Shown here: positions 19,758 to 32,924 of the stretch, piece after piece
Position numbering within the stretch: the stretch's first letter is position 1
Layout of the letters: every line of letters begins with the position of its first letter
Assembly: GCA_014896455.1 (NCBI GenBank)
Contig: JADBKJ010000027.1
Coordinates: forward strand, 1 to 64,000
Direction: 5' to 3'
DNA length: 64,000 nt
Source: Thermoanaerobacter sp.
Lineage (GTDB): Bacteria; Bacillota; Thermoanaerobacteria; Thermoanaerobacterales; Thermoanaerobacteraceae
Notes under the pieces: model-generated
Databases searched by the model: none
What the model was told of the DNA's origin: nothing
The model's input: only the letters and a program-made list of their open reading frames with translations
Made by a program: the position numbers and the translations under genes

Positions 19758-20960
19758 CTACTCTATGATAGCTGACACGACGCCAGCACCTACTGTACGG
19801 CCGCCTTCTCTTATAGCAAACTTCAAACCTTCTTCCATCGCTATCGGTGTTATTAACTCTACTTTTATCGTTACGTGGTCCCCTGGCATTACCATCTCTA
19901 CTCCATCCGGCAAGTTTATTACACCTGTAACGTCTGTCGTCCTAAAGTAAAATTGTGGCCTGTATCCATTGAAAAATGGCGTGTGCCTTCCTCCTTCTTC
20001 CTTCGTCAATACGTAAACTTGTGCCTCAAATTTCGTGTGCGGCTTTATCGTCCCTGGCTTCGCCAGTACCTGCCCTCTCTCTATTTCGTCCCTCTGCACT
20101 CCTCTTAATAATACTCCTATGTTGTCCCCTGCTTGCGCCTCATCCAGCGTCTTCCTAAACATCTCTACCCCTGTTACTACTGTCTTCCTTGATTCCGTCG
20201 TCAATCCTATTATCTCTACTTCGTCTCCTACCTTTACCTTCCCTCTCTCTACTCTCCCTGTCGCTACAGTCCCTCTCCCTGTTATCGTAAATACGTCCTC
20301 TACTGGCATTAAAAATGGCTTGTCTATATCTCTCTCCGGTGTCGGTATATATTCGTCTACTACATCCATTAACTGCCATATCTTCCCGCACCATTCGCAC
20401 TCTCTCTTGCCACATCCACACTCTAATGCCTTAAGTGCTGACCCTACTACTATCGGTGTGTCATCCCCAGGAAACTCATATTCATTCAATAATTCCCTTA
20501 CTTCCATCTCTACTAGTTCTATTAATTCTGGATCGTCTACCATGTCTGCCTTGTTTAAAAATACTACTATATATGGTACTCCTACCTGCCTCGCCAATAA
20601 TATGTGTTCCCTCGTCTGGGGCATCGGCCCGTCTGCTGCTGATACTACTAATATCGCCCCGTCCATCTGTGCTGCCCCTGTTATCATGTTCTTTACATAG
20701 TCAGCATGCCCCGGACAGTCTACGTGCGCATAGTGCCTCTTCTCTGTCTCATATTCTACGTGAGTCGTGTTTATCGTTATCCCCCTTGTCCTCTCCTCCG
20801 GCGCCTTGTCTATCTCCTCATATCCCTTCGCCTCTGCCATCCCTGCCTTCGATAATACCATCGTTATCGCTGCTGTCAACGTCGTCTTACCATGGTCTAC
20901 GTGTCCTATCGTCCCTACGTTTACGTGGGGCTTCTTCCTCTCAAATTTTTGCTTCGCCAT
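19758..20960 (-). CDS. tuf: elongation factor Tu, copy 1
   Basis: 400-residue GTPase that brings aminoacyl-tRNA to the ribosome. G1 GHVDHGKT (19-26), G3 DCPGH (81-85, with catalytic His85) and G4 NKAD (136-139) are intact. In domain I the segment at residues 181-191 contains C181, C183, C188 and C191 ([11 protein letters not shown]), where most EF-Tu have a shorter Cys-free stretch. The ATG of [10 protein letters not shown] follows AAGGAGG. Last gene of the str operon; nearly identical in DNA to the copy at 35422. TAG stop. Confidence 0.98.
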   Translation of the reverse strand: MAKQKFERKKPHVNVGTIGHVDHGKTTLTAAITMVLSKAGMAEAKGYEEIDKAPEERTRGITINTTHVEYETEKRHYAHVDCPGHADYVKNMITGAAQMDGAILVVSAADGPMPQTREHILLARQVGVPYIVVFLNKADMVDDPELIELVEMEVRELLNEYEFPGDDTPIVVGSALKALECGCGKRECEWCGKIWQLMDVVDEYIPTPERDIDKPFLMPVEDVFTITGRGTVATGRVERGKVKVGDEVEIIGLTTESRKTVVTGVEMFRKTLDEAQAGDNIGVLLRGVQRDEIERGQVLAKPGTIKPHTKFEAQVYVLTKEEGGRHTPFFNGYRPQFYFRTTDVTGVINLPDGVEMVMPGDHVTIKVELITPIAMEEGLKFAIREGGRTVGAGVVSAIIE

Positions 20961-20974
20961 CTTCTTTTCCTCCT

Positions 20975-23044
20975 TCACTTCTTTTCTAATATTTGATCAG
21001 CAATATTTTTAGGAACTTCCTCATAATGATGGAACTGCATAGTGTAAGTTCCTCTTCCTTGAGTTTTTGACCTTAAATCAGTGGCATATCCAAACATTTC
21101 AGCAAGTGGCACAAATGCTCTTATAACTTGGGCTCCAGCTCTTGCTTCCATTCCTTCAACTCTTCCACGTCGCGCATTTATATCTCCTATTATATCTCCC
21201 ATGTATTCTTCTGGAACTACAACTTCCACTTTCATAATAGGTTCCAAAAGAACAGGATTTGCCTTTTTCATACCTTCCTTAAATGCTATAGAACCAGCTA
21301 TTTTAAATGCCATATCTGAGGAGTCAACTTCATGGTAAGAACCATCTACCAATGCCACTTTTACATCGATAACAGGATATCCTCCAAGAACACCGTTTTG
21401 CATAGCTTCTTGAACACCTACGTCAACTGCAGGAATATATTCTTTTGGAATAACTCCTCCTACAATGCGGTTTTCAAATGTATAGCCTTCTCCTCTTGGA
21501 GCAGGTTCCATCTCCAGCCAAACATGGCCATACTGACCACGTCCACCAGACTGCCTGATAAATTTACCTTCAATTTTAACAGGTTTAGTGATAGTCTCTT
21601 TGTAAGCAACTTGAGGCTTACCTACATTGCAATCAACATTAAACTCTCTTCTTAGCCTATCAACAATTATCTCTAAATGCAATTCTCCCATACCAGCTAT
21701 TATTGTCTGTCCTGTCTCTTGGTCAGTATACGTCTTAAAAGTAGGGTCTTCTTCAGCTAGTTTCAATAAAGCCATAGTCATTTTTTCTTGAGCAGCTTTA
21801 GTCTTAGGCTCTATAGCAACAGAAATAACTGGTTCTGGAAAATCCATTGATTCTAAAATTATTGGATGATTTTCATCACAGAGCGTATCTCCTGTTGTAG
21901 TATCTTTTAGTCCAACGGCTGCAACTATATCACCCGTGTATACAGCATCAATTTCTTCTCTGTGATTTGCATGCATTCGCAGGATTCTTCCTATTCTTTC
22001 TTTTTTACCCTTTGTAGAATTTAGCACATATGACCCCGCGTTTAAAGTCCCTGAATATACTCTAAAAAAAGCAAGTTTACCTACATAAGGGTCCGCCATA
22101 ATTTTAAATGCCAACGCTGAGAAAGGCTCTGAATCATCAACTTTTCTCTCTACCTCTTCTCCTGTGCCTAATGCCATACCTTTTACCGGTGGCAAATCAA
22201 GTGGAGAAGGAAGATATCTCACTATCGCATCCAACATAGGCTGAATCCCTTTATTTTTATATGAAGAACCACAGACAACTGGTACTAATTCACCATTTAT
22301 AGTTCCTTTTCTTAAGGCTTTGTGAATCTCCTCTTCAGTTATTTCTTCACTTTCTAAATACTTTTCTAAAATAGTTTCATCTTGCTCAGAAACTGCTTCT
22401 AATAGTTTTTCTCTATACTCCTCAGCTAAATCTTTTAAGTCATCAGGTATTTCAGTTTCATCCATTACAGTACCTAAATCATCTTCATATATTATAGCTT
22501 CCATTTTAATTAAATCCACAATGCCTCTGAAAGTATCTTCTTTTCCAATAGGAATTTGTATAGCTACAGGATTAGCTCCCAATCTTTCCTTTATCATTTT
22601 TATTACATTGAAAAAGTCAGCACCTATTATATCCATTTTATTTACATAAGCAATTCTCGGAACATGATATTTGTCAGCCTGTCTCCATACAGTTTCAGAT
22701 TGAGGTTCAACACCCTCTTTTGCAGAAAAAACCGCAACAGCTCCATCTAATATTCTTAGAGACCTTTCAACTTCCACAGTAAAGTCCACGTGTCCCGGCG
22801 TATCAATAATGTTTATTTTATGTCCTTTCCAATAACAAGTAGTAGCCGCAGAAGTTATAGTTATACCTCTTTCCTGCTCTTGTACCATCCAGTCCATTGT
22901 AGCAGTACCTTCGTGGACTTCTCCTAACTTATAAACTTTTCCTGTGTAAAAAAGTATTCGCTCGGTAGTAGTGGTTTTTCCTGCATCTATATGCGCCATA
23001 ATACCAATGTTCCTAACTTTATCTAAGCTGTAGTCTCTTGGCAT
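20975..23044 (-). CDS. fusA: elongation factor G
   Basis: 689-residue translocase. G1 AHIDAGKTT (residues 17-25), switch [13 protein letters not shown]3 DTPGHVDF with the catalytic His, and G4 NKMD mark it as the canonical EF-G, unlike the paralogue at 60321. Domains II-V follow in normal order ([15 protein letters not shown] in domain IV). TGA stop 14 nt before tuf. Str operon. Confidence 0.98.
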   Translation of the reverse strand: MPRDYSLDKVRNIGIMAHIDAGKTTTTERILFYTGKVYKLGEVHEGTATMDWMVQEQERGITITSAATTCYWKGHKINIIDTPGHVDFTVEVERSLRILDGAVAVFSAKEGVEPQSETVWRQADKYHVPRIAYVNKMDIIGADFFNVIKMIKERLGANPVAIQIPIGKEDTFRGIVDLIKMEAIIYEDDLGTVMDETEIPDDLKDLAEEYREKLLEAVSEQDETILEKYLESEEITEEEIHKALRKGTINGELVPVVCGSSYKNKGIQPMLDAIVRYLPSPLDLPPVKGMALGTGEEVERKVDDSEPFSALAFKIMADPYVGKLAFFRVYSGTLNAGSYVLNSTKGKKERIGRILRMHANHREEIDAVYTGDIVAAVGLKDTTTGDTLCDENHPIILESMDFPEPVISVAIEPKTKAAQEKMTMALLKLAEEDPTFKTYTDQETGQTIIAGMGELHLEIIVDRLRREFNVDCNVGKPQVAYKETITKPVKIEGKFIRQSGGRGQYGHVWLEMEPAPRGEGYTFENRIVGGVIPKEYIPAVDVGVQEAMQNGVLGGYPVIDVKVALVDGSYHEVDSSDMAFKIAGSIAFKEGMKKANPVLLEPIMKVEVVVPEEYMGDIIGDINARRGRVEGMEARAGAQVIRAFVPLAEMFGYATDLRSKTQGRGTYTMQFHHYEEVPKNIADQILEKK

Positions 23045-23095
23045 CTTCCATCCTCCTTTCCTGTCCCTTAGTTCACTACCCCCTATAAACTACTT

Positions 23096-23593
<498 letters not shown>

Positions 23594-23642
23594 TTACAAT
23601 AATCGGCTCTACTAGATACTTTTATAGTTCCATTTCATCTTT

Positions 23643-24017
23643 TTACTTTTTAGGCTTTTTAGCGCCATACCTTGAACGAGCTTGCTTTCTATTGGCAACA
23701 CCCGCAGCATCAAGAGCTCCTCTTATTATCTTGTACCTTACACCTGGGAGGTCTTTAACCCTTCCACCCCTTACTAAAACTACAGAGTGTTCCTGCAAAT
23801 TGTGACCTATACCAGGGATGTACGCTGTAACCTCTGTACCATTTGTTAGCCTAACCCTTGCTATTTTTCGTAGTGCTGAATTTGGCTTCTTAGGAGTTGT
23901 AGTCTTTACTACAACACAAACTCCTCTCTTTTGAGGATTACCCTCTAAAGCTGGAGCAGCAGATTTATATTTTACTGGCTTTCTTCCTTGTCTTACTAAC
24001 TGATTTATTGTTGGCAT
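23643..24017 (-). CDS. rpsL: 30S ribosomal protein S12 (uS12)
   Basis: 124-residue uS12 of the decoding centre. [11 protein letters not shown] and the [14 protein letters not shown] loop have the wild-type residues at the positions where streptomycin-resistance changes usually fall. The ATG of [10 protein letters not shown] follows GGAGGTG; a longer frame would start inside the hairpin upstream and is rejected. Confidence 0.97.
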   Translation of the reverse strand: MPTINQLVRQGRKPVKYKSAAPALEGNPQKRGVCVVVKTTTPKKPNSALRKIARVRLTNGTEVTAYIPGIGHNLQEHSVVLVRGGRVKDLPGVRYKIIRGALDAAGVANRKQARSRYGAKKPKK

Positions 24018-24042
24018 TTTTGCACCTCCTTCCAAATAAATC

Positions 24043-24081
24043 AAGAAATAATTACCCCCCTCAAAGGGGTAATTATTTCTT
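24043..24081 (-). terminator. hairpin between the L7Ae-like gene and rpsL
   Basis: Minus strand: AAGAAATAATTACCCC, a 7-nt loop, GGGGTAATTATTTCTT and then GATTTATTT. The 16-bp stem starts at the stop codon of the upstream gene. It could attenuate transcription into rpsL or protect the upstream mRNA; the downstream U tract is weak. Confidence 0.6.
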
Positions 24082-24327
24082 TTCACCTATAATATCCGCT
24101 GCAGCGGCAGCATTTACGTCAATACCACATATTACCCCAAGTTCTTTCATAGTATCGACGTACACTATTCTAATTGATTTTTCCTCACATAGTTCTTTTA
24201 TTTTTTTAGTAACATGTTCTTCCGCATCTTTTGCAATGTAGACTTGAAGTACATTGCAATTCATTATTGCTTTTAGAGTCTGCTTCGCTCCAACCACCCG
24301 CTTAGAAGGGCAATCTTGTCCCGCCAT
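24073..24327 (-). CDS. L7Ae/L30e-family ribosomal protein (YbxF-like)
   Basis: 84-residue kink-turn RNA-binding protein of the L7Ae fold: [20 protein letters not shown], then [20 protein letters not shown] and [15 protein letters not shown]. The Bacillus homologue YbxF associates with ribosomes. I choose the ATG 8 nt after GGGAGG. It is the first gene of the str operon, behind its promoter, as in B. subtilis. Confidence 0.9.
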   Translation of the reverse strand: MAGQDCPSKRVVGAKQTLKAIMNCNVLQVYIAKDAEEHVTKKIKELCEEKSIRIVYVDTMKELGVICGIDVNAAAAADIIGEKK

Positions 24328-24371
24328 TCGCCTTCCTCCCATCAGGACAGCGGTTTTTAACACACTTAATA

Positions 24372-24400
24372 ATTTTATCATTAAGCAGTTTAGCTGTCAA
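24372..24400 (-). promoter_or_regulatory. promoter of the str operon
   Basis: Minus strand TTGACA (24400-24395), a 17-bp spacer and TAAAAT (24377-24372), in the gap between rpoC and the L7Ae-like gene. Confidence 0.75.
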
Positions 24401-24422
24401 CAGTAGAATTTAGTTTCAATCT

Positions 24423-27400
24423 TTAGTTGCTTGCCTTTACTTCTGTTCCTTCTTTTTCTTTATCTTGTCTTTCCTGTTGGCCATTCACTTTTTTTACAAC
24501 AGAAATATTTCTATAGCGTGACAAACCTGTTCCAGCAGGAATTAGTTTACCTATTATTACATTTTCTTTTAATCCTAAGAGCGGGTCTATTTTGCCTTTT
24601 ATAGCTGCATCTGTAAGCACTCTTGTGGTTTCTTGGAAAGAAGCAGCTGATAAGAAAGAATCTGTTGCCAAAGCCGCCTTTGTAATTCCCAAAAGAGTTC
24701 TTCTTCCAGTAGCGGGTCTTAATCCTTTTTCAATTGCTTTTTTGTTTTCATCTTCGAATTTAAACATATCTATAAGCTCTCCAGGAAGCATTGAAGTATC
24801 TCCTGGGTCTTCTACTTTTACTTTTCTCATCATTTGTTTTATTATTACTTCAATATGCTTATCATTTATTTCAACACCCTGCAATCTATAAACCTTTTGA
24901 ACCTCTTGTAGCAAGTAAGTCTGTACTGCAAATATTCCTTTTATCTTTAAAAGGTCATGAGGATTTACAGACCCTTCTGTCAACTCATCACCAGCTTGTA
25001 TTACCTGACCATCATGAACTTTAAGTCTTGAACCATAGGGAATGAGATAAGTCTTAGAAATATTGTTTTCTTCATCTGTTACAATGACTTCTCTTCTTTT
25101 CTTTGACTCATTGATTCTTACAACACCAGAAATTTCAGAAATTACAGCAAGTCCCTTTGGTTTTCTTGCCTCAAAAAGCTCTTCTACCCTTGGAAGACCT
25201 TGTGTAATATCTGCACCAGCTACACCGCCAGTATGGAATGTTCGCATTGTAAGCTGTGTACCTGGTTCGCCTATAGCTTGTGCAGCAATAATGCCCACTG
25301 CTTCACCTATATTTACAAGTTCACCTGTCGCAAGGTCTCTACCATAACACATTCTACATACACCGTGTCTTGACTTGCATGTCAAAAGTGACCTTATCTT
25401 TACCTTTGTAATACCTGCTTTTTCGATTTTTTCTGCTTTCTCTTCGTTTATTAACTCATTTCTTCTGACAATTATATTGCCTTCATTATCAACCACGTCT
25501 TCAGCCGCAACTCTTCCTATTATTCTGTCAGCTAATTTTTCAATTATTTCATTCCCTTCTCTTATTTCTTCTACATAAATTCCTTCATCGGTTCCACAAT
25601 CATCTTCTCTGACTATGACATCTTGGCTCACATCAACTAATCTTCTCGTCAAATAACCAGAGTCTGCAGTTCTTAAAGCTGTATCCGCAAGACCTTTTCT
25701 TGCACCGTGAGTAGATATGAAGAATTCCAAAACATTAAGGCCCTCTCTAAAGTTAGACCTTATAGGAAGCTCAATAATTCTTCCCGAAGGGTCTGCCATA
25801 AGACCTCTCATACCTGCTAACTGCCTTATCTGGTTTTTGCTTCCTCTTGCTCCTGAATGAGCCATCATAAATATAGGATTAAATTTGTCCAAGCTTGCCA
25901 TCAAAGCTTCTGTAACTTTTTCTGTTGTCATGTTCCATGTCCTTATCACGCTCTCATATCTTTCTTCCTCGGATATGAGACCACGTCTGAATTGGCTTTC
26001 AATTTTACTTACCATTTCATCTGCTTCTTTTAGAAGCTTCTCTTTTTCTTTAGGTATTACCATGTCAGATACACTGACAGTAATAGCTGCTTTTGTAGAA
26101 TATCTAAAACCTAATTCTTTAATTTTATCAAGAGTTTCTGCTGTCTTTGTGGGCCCGTGTAATCTGTATACTCTATCTAAAATTTTCCCCAATTTAGATT
26201 TATCTACTAAATCATTAATTTCTAAATCAAAAGCAGTTTCAGGATTAGTTCTATCTACGTAACCTAAATCCTGTGGAATCGCTTCATTAAATATAATTTT
26301 CCCAACTGTTGTCTCAATTATTTTTGATTTTTTGACTCCATCAATTTCTTTTGTCATCTTCACTTTTATCTTAGCATGGATGTGAATGTATCCCAGTTGA
26401 TATGCCATAATAGCTTCTTCAGTGCTGGAGAAGTATTTACCCTCACCTGGAACTCCCTCTTCATCTGCTGTTAAGTAATAACAACCTAATACCATATCTT
26501 GAGTAGGAGTCATAACAGGCTTTCCATCTTGGGGCTTGAGTATGTTATTAGCAGCCAACATTAAAAATCGCGCTTCAGCTTGTGCTTCCATTGAAAGAGG
26601 TACGTGGACAGCCATCTGGTCACCATCAAAGTCTGCATTGTAAGCCGTACACACAAGAGGATGAAGCTTTATAGCTCTTCCTTCAACTAACACCGGTTCA
26701 AAAGCTTGAATACCCAATCTATGAAGTGTAGGTGCTCTGTTTAGCAACACAGGATGTTCTTTAATAACTTCCTCTAATACATCCCATACCTCAGGTTTTA
26801 CCTTTTCAACCATTCTTTTAGCACTTTTTATATGCTGCGCCAAACCATCATCTACTAATTTCTTCATTACAAAAGGTTTAAAAAGCTCTAATGCCATTTC
26901 TTTTGGCAAACCACATTGATAAACTTTAAGCTCCGGCCCCACTACTATAACGGAACGACCTGAATAATCTACCCTTTTGCCTAAAAGATTTTGTCTGAAT
27001 CTTCCTTGCTTACCTTTTAGCATATCAGAAAGGGATTTTAAAGGTCGGTTGCCTGGGCCTGTAACAGGTCTACCTCTTCTGCCATTGTCTATCAAAGCAT
27101 CTACTGCTTCTTGCAACATTCTTTTTTCATTTCTTACTATGATATCTGGTGCCCCTAAGTCTAAAAGCTTTTTTAATCTGTTATTTCTATTGATTACTCT
27201 CCTATACAAATCATTAAGGTCTGAAGTTGCAAAGCGCCCACCATCCAACTGCACCATAGGTCTTAAATCAGGCGGAATTACAGGTATAACATCCAAAATC
27301 ATCCATTCAGGGCGATTGCCGGAATCTATAAAAGCTTGCACTACTTCTAGCCTTCTAATTGCTCTTACCCTTTTTTGGCCAGTAGATTCACGTATTTCAG

Positions 27401-27977
27401 CTCTCAATTCTTTGCTCAATTTTTCTAAATTTATCTCTTGTAACAATTCTTTTATAGCTTCGGCTCCCATCCCTGCTCTAAATCTGTTGCCATATTTATC
27501 AAGGTAATCTCTATATTCTTTTTCTGATAATAATTGTTTTTTAGTAAGAGGAGTATCGCCGGGGTCAATAACCACATATGATACAAAGTACAACACTTTT
27601 TCCAATGCTCTTGGAGACATATCAAGAAGAAGCCCCATTCGACTTGGAATTCCCTTTACATACCATATATGTGCAACAGGGGCAGCAAGTTCAATGTGCC
27701 CCATCCTTTCCCTTCTAACTTTGGACCTTGTAACTTCAACTCCACATCTATCACAAACTACACCTTTGTATCTCACTCTCTTGTATTTACCGCAATGGCA
27801 TTCCCAGTCTTTTGTAGGTCCAAAAATTCTTTCACAAAAAAGGCCATCCCTTTCTGGTTTTAACGTTCTATAATTGATAGTTTCAGGTTTTTTCACCTCA
27901 CCTCTTGACCATTCTCTTATTTTTTCAGGTGATGCTAACCCAATTTTAATAGCCTCAAAATTTCTTAACTGAAACAA
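24423..27977 (-). CDS. rpoC: DNA-directed RNA polymerase subunit beta'
   Basis: 1184-residue catalytic subunit. N-terminal zinc ribbon C60, C62, C75, C78; catalytic [12 protein letters not shown] with the three Mg-binding Asp; second zinc site near [19 protein letters not shown]. No large lineage insertions typical of Gram-negative beta' are seen. The start is TTG, about 9 nt after AAAGGAG, 42 nt after rpoB. Confidence 0.98.
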   Translation of the reverse strand: MFQLRNFEAIKIGLASPEKIREWSRGEVKKPETINYRTLKPERDGLFCERIFGPTKDWECHCGKYKRVRYKGVVCDRCGVEVTRSKVRRERMGHIELAAPVAHIWYVKGIPSRMGLLLDMSPRALEKVLYFVSYVVIDPGDTPLTKKQLLSEKEYRDYLDKYGNRFRAGMGAEAIKELLQEINLEKLSKELRAEIRESTGQKRVRAIRRLEVVQAFIDSGNRPEWMILDVIPVIPPDLRPMVQLDGGRFATSDLNDLYRRVINRNNRLKKLLDLGAPDIIVRNEKRMLQEAVDALIDNGRRGRPVTGPGNRPLKSLSDMLKGKQGRFRQNLLGKRVDYSGRSVIVVGPELKVYQCGLPKEMALELFKPFVMKKLVDDGLAQHIKSAKRMVEKVKPEVWDVLEEVIKEHPVLLNRAPTLHRLGIQAFEPVLVEGRAIKLHPLVCTAYNADFDGDQMAVHVPLSMEAQAEARFLMLAANNILKPQDGKPVMTPTQDMVLGCYYLTADEEGVPGEGKYFSSTEEAIMAYQLGYIHIHAKIKVKMTKEIDGVKKSKIIETTVGKIIFNEAIPQDLGYVDRTNPETAFDLEINDLVDKSKLGKILDRVYRLHGPTKTAETLDKIKELGFRYSTKAAITVSVSDMVIPKEKEKLLKEADEMVSKIESQFRRGLISEEERYESVIRTWNMTTEKVTEALMASLDKFNPIFMMAHSGARGSKNQIRQLAGMRGLMADPSGRIIELPIRSNFREGLNVLEFFISTHGARKGLADTALRTADSGYLTRRLVDVSQDVIVREDDCGTDEGIYVEEIREGNEIIEKLADRIIGRVAAEDVVDNEGNIIVRRNELINEEKAEKIEKAGITKVKIRSLLTCKSRHGVCRMCYGRDLATGELVNIGEAVGIIAAQAIGEPGTQLTMRTFHTGGVAGADITQGLPRVEELFEARKPKGLAVISEISGVVRINESKKRREVIVTDEENNISKTYLIPYGSRLKVHDGQVIQAGDELTEGSVNPHDLLKIKGIFAVQTYLLQEVQKVYRLQGVEINDKHIEVIIKQMMRKVKVEDPGDTSMLPGELIDMFKFEDENKKAIEKGLRPATGRRTLLGITKAALATDSFLSAASFQETTRVLTDAAIKGKIDPLLGLKENVIIGKLIPAGTGLSRYRNISVVKKVNGQQERQDKEKEGTEVKASN

Positions 27978-28019
27978 GGAGTGTCGCTCCTTTCTTCAAT
28001 AAATTTTGGTTTTAACTAA

Positions 28020-31000
28020 CTAAGTGTCAAAATCTTCTAAATCTAAACCGTCATTTTCTATATCAAAACTATCTGGCTCAAAATCAATATCCTCTGGCAG
28101 TTCTTCAATCTCTTCTTCAAAGCCTTCTTCAAAGCCTTCTTCATACACTTCTTCTGGTGGCGTATCTTCGCGGCCTTCTATATTGATATTAAGAGTAGCA
28201 TCTGGCACATCAGAATCGTCATCATCTTCAAATTCTTTTAATGGAATTTCTTGATTATCTTCTGTGATAACTTTGACATCTAAGGCTAAGCTTTGAAGTT
28301 CCTTAACCAATACCTTAAAGGATTCAGGAATACCTGGTTCTGGTATGTTTTCACCCTTGACAATAGCTTCATAGGTTTTTACACGACCTGATACATCGTC
28401 AGATTTCACAGTCAAAATTTCTTGTAAAGTGTGAGCTGCACCATATGCCTCTAATGCCCATACTTCCATCTCACCAAATCTCTGTCCACCAAACTGAGCT
28501 TTTCCACCCAAAGGTTGCTGCGTAACCAAAGAATATGGTCCAGTAGACCTTGCATGCATCTTATCATCAACAAGATGGTGAAGTTTCAGCATGTACATAT
28601 AACCTACTGTAACTTTATTATCAAAAGGCTCGCCTGTTCTTCCATCGTACAATTGGACCTTGCCGTCAGGAGAAAAACCCGATTTAGCTAAAAGCTCTTG
28701 TATGTTTTCTTCCGTTGCTCCATCAAAAACAGGTGTAGCAATCTGCCATCCCAATGCTTTTGCAACAAGACCCAAGTGAACTTCTAAAACCTGACCAATG
28801 TTCATACGGGATGGAACACCTAATGGGTTTAAGCATATCTGCAAAGGGGTACCGTCTGGCAAAAATGGCATATCTTCTACTGGAAGTATTCTTGAAATAA
28901 CACCCTTGTTACCGTGGCGCCCTGCCATTTTGTCTCCAACAGAAATTTTCCTCTTTTGAGCAACAAATACTCTTACCATCTGGTTGACTCCTGGTGGCAA
29001 TTCATCACCATTTTCCCTGGAATAAACCTTAACATCTACTACTATACCTGACTCACCGTGCGGAACACGCAAAGAAGTATCTCTTACTTCTCTTGCCTTT
29101 TCTCCAAAAATAGCTCTTAAAAGTCTTTCCTCAGCTGTAAGTTCAGTCTCCCCTTTTGGAGTAACTTTACCTACCAATATGTCACCAGCAGTAACTTCTG
29201 CACCTATACGTATAATTCCTCTTTCATCTAAATCTTTTAAAGCATCTTCACCTACGTTCGGTATTTCTCTCGTTATCTCTTCTGGACCTAATTTCGTATC
29301 CCTTGCTTCTGCATCATACTCCTCAATGTGAATAGAAGTTAAAGAATCATCTCTAACCAATTCTTCACTTATCAAAATAGCATCTTCATAGTTGTAACCT
29401 TCCCAAGGCATAAATCCTACTAAGACATTTTTCCCAAGTGCAAGTTCACCTTGGTCAGTAGAAGGTCCATCGCATATAACTTGCCCTTTTTTCACTTCAT
29501 CTCCTTCATTTACAATAGGCCTTTGGTTTATACACGTTCCCTGGTTTGACCTCTTAAATTTAAGTAAATTATACTCATCCCGTCTACCGTCCTTTGTTCT
29601 AATTACAACTTTATCAGCAGCGACTTTTTCCACTACTCCATCGTTTTTCGCTAATACTACTACACCAGAATCAACAGCTGCCTTATATTCTATACCCGTT
29701 CCAATTATTGGTGCTTCAGGTTTTATAAGGGGTACTGCTTGCCTCTGCATGTTAGACCCCATCAGTGCTCTATTCGCATCATCATTTTCCAAGAAAGGTA
29801 TCATAGAAGTAGCAACAGACACTATCTGTTTTGGTGAAACGTCCATGAAGTCCACTTCTGTTGGAGGTACAGCTATTATCTCTTCTTTTAATCTACATAC
29901 CACTTTCTCATTAATAAACCTGTTGTTTTCATCTAATGGTTCGTTAGCTTGAGCTATAATATATTCATCTTCTTCATCTGCAGTCATATATATAATTTCA
30001 TCTGTAACTGTACCAGTAGTTTTATCTACTCTCCTATATGGAGCTTCAATAAATCCATATTCATTTACACGAGCATAGGTAGTCAAAGATCCAATCAAAC
30101 CGATATTAGGTCCTTCAGGAGTCTCAATTGGACATATCCTTCCATAGTGAGAATAATGAACGTCTCTTACTTCAAAACCCGCTCTTTCTCTACTAAGCCC
30201 TCCAGGACCTAAAGCACTTACTCTTCTCTTATGAGTAAGTTCTGCCAAAGGGTTAGTTTGGTCCATAAATTGAGAAAGCTGGGAGCTTCCAAAAAACTCT
30301 CTAATGGCTGCTACAACTGGGCGAATGTTTATAAGGTTTTGAGGTGTAATTTCATTCACATCTTGTATTGTCATTCTTTCTTTGACTACTCTTTCTAATC
30401 TCGCAAGTCCAATTCTAAATTGGTTTTGCAATAATTCCCCTACAGACCGCAGTCTCCTATTTCCTAAATGATCTATATCATCTATTGAACCTATTCCATG
30501 AGTTAAATTTAATTGGTAACTTATAGTGGCTATAATGTCATCTTTAGTAATGTGCTTAGGAACAAGTTCATCCATTCTATTCTTTATTTCGTTTATTACC
30601 GCCTCTTCATCAGAGAAATTGTCAAGTATTTCTTTTAATATACTTAAATTTACTGCTTCTTTTATATTTAAGCTAGATACATCATAAGGCATTGGATATT
30701 TATTTATATCCACCGTATTATTGCCTATTACTTTTACTACTTTACCCTCTACTAACACTTCTACTACATTTATGCCGCAATTTTGAATTTCTTCTGCCTT
30801 TTCTTTTGAAATTTTCTCTCCTTCTTCTACTAATATCTCACCTGTAACAGGGTTGACAATCTTTTTTGCACTCTTTAAGTTTGCAATCCTCGTTTTTAAC
30901 GCAAGTTTTTTATTAAATTTATAGCGTCCAACTTTTGCTAAATCATACCTTTTTGCATCAAAAAATAATGCATACAAAAGGCTTTTAGCACTCTCGACAG

Positions 31001-31736
31001 TAGGCGGCTCTCCTGGTCTTAATCTCTTATAAATTTCTATTAAAGCCTCTTCTTCAGATTTTGTAGTATCCTTATCTAAAGTAGCTTTTAATTTTTCCTC
31101 TTCCCCTAAAAGGTCAAGAATTTGAATATCAGTACTATAACCCAAAGCCCTTAATAATACAGTAATTGGAACTTTTCTTGTCCTGTCAATTCTAACATAT
31201 ACTATGTCATTGGAATCTTCTTCATATTCTAGCCAAGCGCCTCTATTCGGTATTACAGTTGCAGAAATTAATTTTTTCCCAAATTTATCAAATTGTTGTT
31301 CATAATAGACTCCTGGAGACCTAACCAATTGGCTTACAATTACACGTTCTGCGCCATTTATAATAAAAGTACCCTTTTCTGTCATTAAAGGAAAATCTCC
31401 CATAAATACTTCAGATTCCTTAATTTCCCCAGTCTCTCTGTTGGTAAGGCGTACTTTGACTTTCATCGGCACAGCATATGTAGTATCTCTGTCTTTACAT
31501 TCTTCTACTGAATACTTGGGATTATTTTCTAATCGATAATCAACAAATTCTAAAGCCAAATTCCCTGTAAAGCTCTCTATTGGGGAAATTTCTCTAAAGA
31601 CTTCTCTCAATCCCTCCTCTAAAAACCATTTGTAGGACTTCTTTTGAACTTCAATAAGGTCGGGCATTTCTAATACTTCGTCGATCTTGGCAAAGCTCAT
31701 TCTTGTCTTGTTGCCCACTTGTACAGGATGTACCAT
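28020..31736 (-). CDS. rpoB: DNA-directed RNA polymerase subunit beta
   Basis: 1238 residues from [15 protein letters not shown] (ATG 8 nt after AAGGGG; a GTG three codons upstream overlaps that site). The rifampicin region [20 protein letters not shown] is wild type. The last 75 or so residues form a strongly acidic tail with [18 protein letters not shown], longer than in most beta subunits. Transcribed from its own promoter at 31896 as well as by read-through from rplJL. Confidence 0.98.
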   Translation of the reverse strand: MVHPVQVGNKTRMSFAKIDEVLEMPDLIEVQKKSYKWFLEEGLREVFREISPIESFTGNLALEFVDYRLENNPKYSVEECKDRDTTYAVPMKVKVRLTNRETGEIKESEVFMGDFPLMTEKGTFIINGAERVIVSQLVRSPGVYYEQQFDKFGKKLISATVIPNRGAWLEYEEDSNDIVYVRIDRTRKVPITVLLRALGYSTDIQILDLLGEEEKLKATLDKDTTKSEEEALIEIYKRLRPGEPPTVESAKSLLYALFFDAKRYDLAKVGRYKFNKKLALKTRIANLKSAKKIVNPVTGEILVEEGEKISKEKAEEIQNCGINVVEVLVEGKVVKVIGNNTVDINKYPMPYDVSSLNIKEAVNLSILKEILDNFSDEEAVINEIKNRMDELVPKHITKDDIIATISYQLNLTHGIGSIDDIDHLGNRRLRSVGELLQNQFRIGLARLERVVKERMTIQDVNEITPQNLINIRPVVAAIREFFGSSQLSQFMDQTNPLAELTHKRRVSALGPGGLSRERAGFEVRDVHYSHYGRICPIETPEGPNIGLIGSLTTYARVNEYGFIEAPYRRVDKTTGTVTDEIIYMTADEEDEYIIAQANEPLDENNRFINEKVVCRLKEEIIAVPPTEVDFMDVSPKQIVSVATSMIPFLENDDANRALMGSNMQRQAVPLIKPEAPIIGTGIEYKAAVDSGVVVLAKNDGVVEKVAADKVVIRTKDGRRDEYNLLKFKRSNQGTCINQRPIVNEGDEVKKGQVICDGPSTDQGELALGKNVLVGFMPWEGYNYEDAILISEELVRDDSLTSIHIEEYDAEARDTKLGPEEITREIPNVGEDALKDLDERGIIRIGAEVTAGDILVGKVTPKGETELTAEERLLRAIFGEKAREVRDTSLRVPHGESGIVVDVKVYSRENGDELPPGVNQMVRVFVAQKRKISVGDKMAGRHGNKGVISRILPVEDMPFLPDGTPLQICLNPLGVPSRMNIGQVLEVHLGLVAKALGWQIATPVFDGATEENIQELLAKSGFSPDGKVQLYDGRTGEPFDNKVTVGYMYMLKLHHLVDDKMHARSTGPYSLVTQQPLGGKAQFGGQRFGEMEVWALEAYGAAHTLQEILTVKSDDVSGRVKTYEAIVKGENIPEPGIPESFKVLVKELQSLALDVKVITEDNQEIPLKEFEDDDDSDVPDATLNINIEGREDTPPEEVYEEGFEEGFEEEIEELPEDIDFEPDSFDIENDGLDLEDFDT

Positions 31737-31765
31737 CCATTTCACCCCTTAAAAAATGTAAATTA

Positions 31766-31786
31766 CCAAAAGTTAAAAACTTTTGG
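31766..31786 (-). promoter_or_regulatory. stem-loop in the rpoB leader
   Basis: CCAAAAGTT-ttt-AACTTTTGG about 30 nt before the rpoB start, followed on the minus strand by TAATTTACATTTTTT. It could be a weak attenuator of rpoBC. The rest of 31787-31895 holds no gene. Confidence 0.4.
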
Positions 31787-31895
31787 ATTGCGCACAAAAG
31801 AACCCTATTTTACCATTATTATTCACCAACAGTCGTCCTCTTATACATATACATATATTAACAAATAAAAAAGGCCACTATTAATGCAATTTATT

Positions 31896-31924
31896 ATAAT
31901 AGCACAAGTGAAGATTTATGTCAA
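31896..31924 (-). promoter_or_regulatory. promoter of rpoBC
   Basis: Minus strand TTGACA (31924-31919), a 17-bp spacer and TATTAT (31901-31896), just downstream of the rplL terminator. It gives a leader of about 150 nt. Confidence 0.75.
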
Positions 31925-31935
31925 CAATTCCCCAT

Positions 31936-31970
31936 AAAAAAATAAGGGCAAAATTTTTGCCCTTATTTTA
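31936..31970 (-). terminator. terminator/attenuator after rplL
   Basis: Minus strand AAAATAAGGGCAAAA with the complementary TTTTGCCCTTATTTTTTT; the stem begins at the rplL stop. A strong intrinsic terminator between rplJL and rpoBC, as in many bacteria where it lets ribosomal protein and polymerase levels differ. Confidence 0.85.
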
Positions 31971-32340
31971 TTTCTACTTTTGCACCAACTTCTTCAAATT
32001 TTGCTTTGATTTGATTTGCTTCGTCTTTGCTCACTCCTTCTTTAACTGGCTTTGGAGCACTTTCTACTAAATCTTTTGCTTCTTTTAGTCCTAAGCCTGT
32101 TACTTCTCTCACAACCTTGATAACTTTTATCTTGTCGCTACCTACTTCTTGTAAAATAACATCAAATTCTGTTTTTTCTTCAGCTGGTGCTGCTGCTGGG
32201 GCTCCAGCTGATGGAGCTGCTGCAACTGCTACAGGAGCTGCCGCAGATACGCCAAATTCCTCCTCTAAAGCTTTTACCAATTCAGCTAATTCTATAACTG
32301 TCATATTTTTTATGGCTTCCAAAATTTCCTCTTTGTTCAT
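31963..32340 (-). CDS. rplL: 50S ribosomal protein L7/L12 (bL12)
   Basis: 125-residue stalk protein: N-terminal dimerisation helices ([20 protein letters not shown]), an Ala/Pro-rich hinge around residues 38-58, and the C-terminal factor-binding domain ([20 protein letters not shown]). The ATG lies 8 nt after TGGAGG; a longer frame including that site is rejected. Confidence 0.97.
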   Translation of the reverse strand: MNKEEILEAIKNMTVIELAELVKALEEEFGVSAAAPVAVAAAPSAGAPAAAPAEEKTEFDVILQEVGSDKIKVIKVVREVTGLGLKEAKDLVESAPKPVKEGVSKDEANQIKAKFEEVGAKVEIK

Positions 32341-32377
32341 TTTCTCTACCTCCATTTTAAAATTTTTATTCTTGTTT

Positions 32378-32911
32378 TCAAGCTTCAGCCTGCTTTTTCT
32401 CTTTTACTGCATTTAAAGCATAAAGCAGGCTTCTCAACGTGCCAGACAACACGAAAACGAGGTTGGTAATAGGGGCTTTCATGCTGCCCAAAGCTTTCGC
32501 CACAAGCTCTTCCCTTGAAGGAAGCTCTGCCAAAGCCTTAATTTCTTCAACTGTCACTAACTTCCCATTTACAAGACCTGCTTTTAACTCAATTCCCCTG
32601 TGATCTTTCATAAAATCCACAAGAACTTTAGCAGGCGCAACAGGGTCATCATATCCAAAAGCTACAGAAGTTGGCCCTTCAAAATATTTAATTAAATCAT
32701 CTCCATAGCCTAGTTCCTTAGCTGCAATAGTCATTAAAGTATTTTTGTAGACTTTGTACTCAGAATTAGCTTCTCTAAATTTGCGTCTTAATATAGTATC
32801 ATCTTCTACAGTCAAGCCACTAAAGTTTGAAAAAATCACTGTTTGTGCTCGTGACAATTTGTCTTTAAACTCTGCAACGATTTGTTGCTTTTTCTCTTTT
32901 GCTGTGCCCAC
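32378..32911 (-). CDS. rplJ: 50S ribosomal protein L10 (uL10)
   Basis: 177-residue stalk base that anchors L7/L12 dimers through its C-terminal helix and binds the 23S GTPase centre. The start is GTG after GGAGGTG. It is preceded by an L10 leader, to which the L10(L12)4 complex is expected to bind. Confidence 0.96.
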   Translation of the reverse strand: MGTAKEKKQQIVAEFKDKLSRAQTVIFSNFSGLTVEDDTILRRKFREANSEYKVYKNTLMTIAAKELGYGDDLIKYFEGPTSVAFGYDDPVAPAKVLVDFMKDHRGIELKAGLVNGKLVTVEEIKALAELPSREELVAKALGSMKAPITNLVFVLSGTLRSLLYALNAVKEKKQAEA

Positions 32912-32924
32912 CTTCCCACCTCCT

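Noticed and set aside
20035-20700. 221-codon open frame on the plus strand across tuf, repeated at 35699-36364
   Set aside because: It is antisense to tuf, has no ribosome-binding site, and its openness follows from the strong codon bias of tuf. Its identity in both copies only reflects identical tuf DNA.
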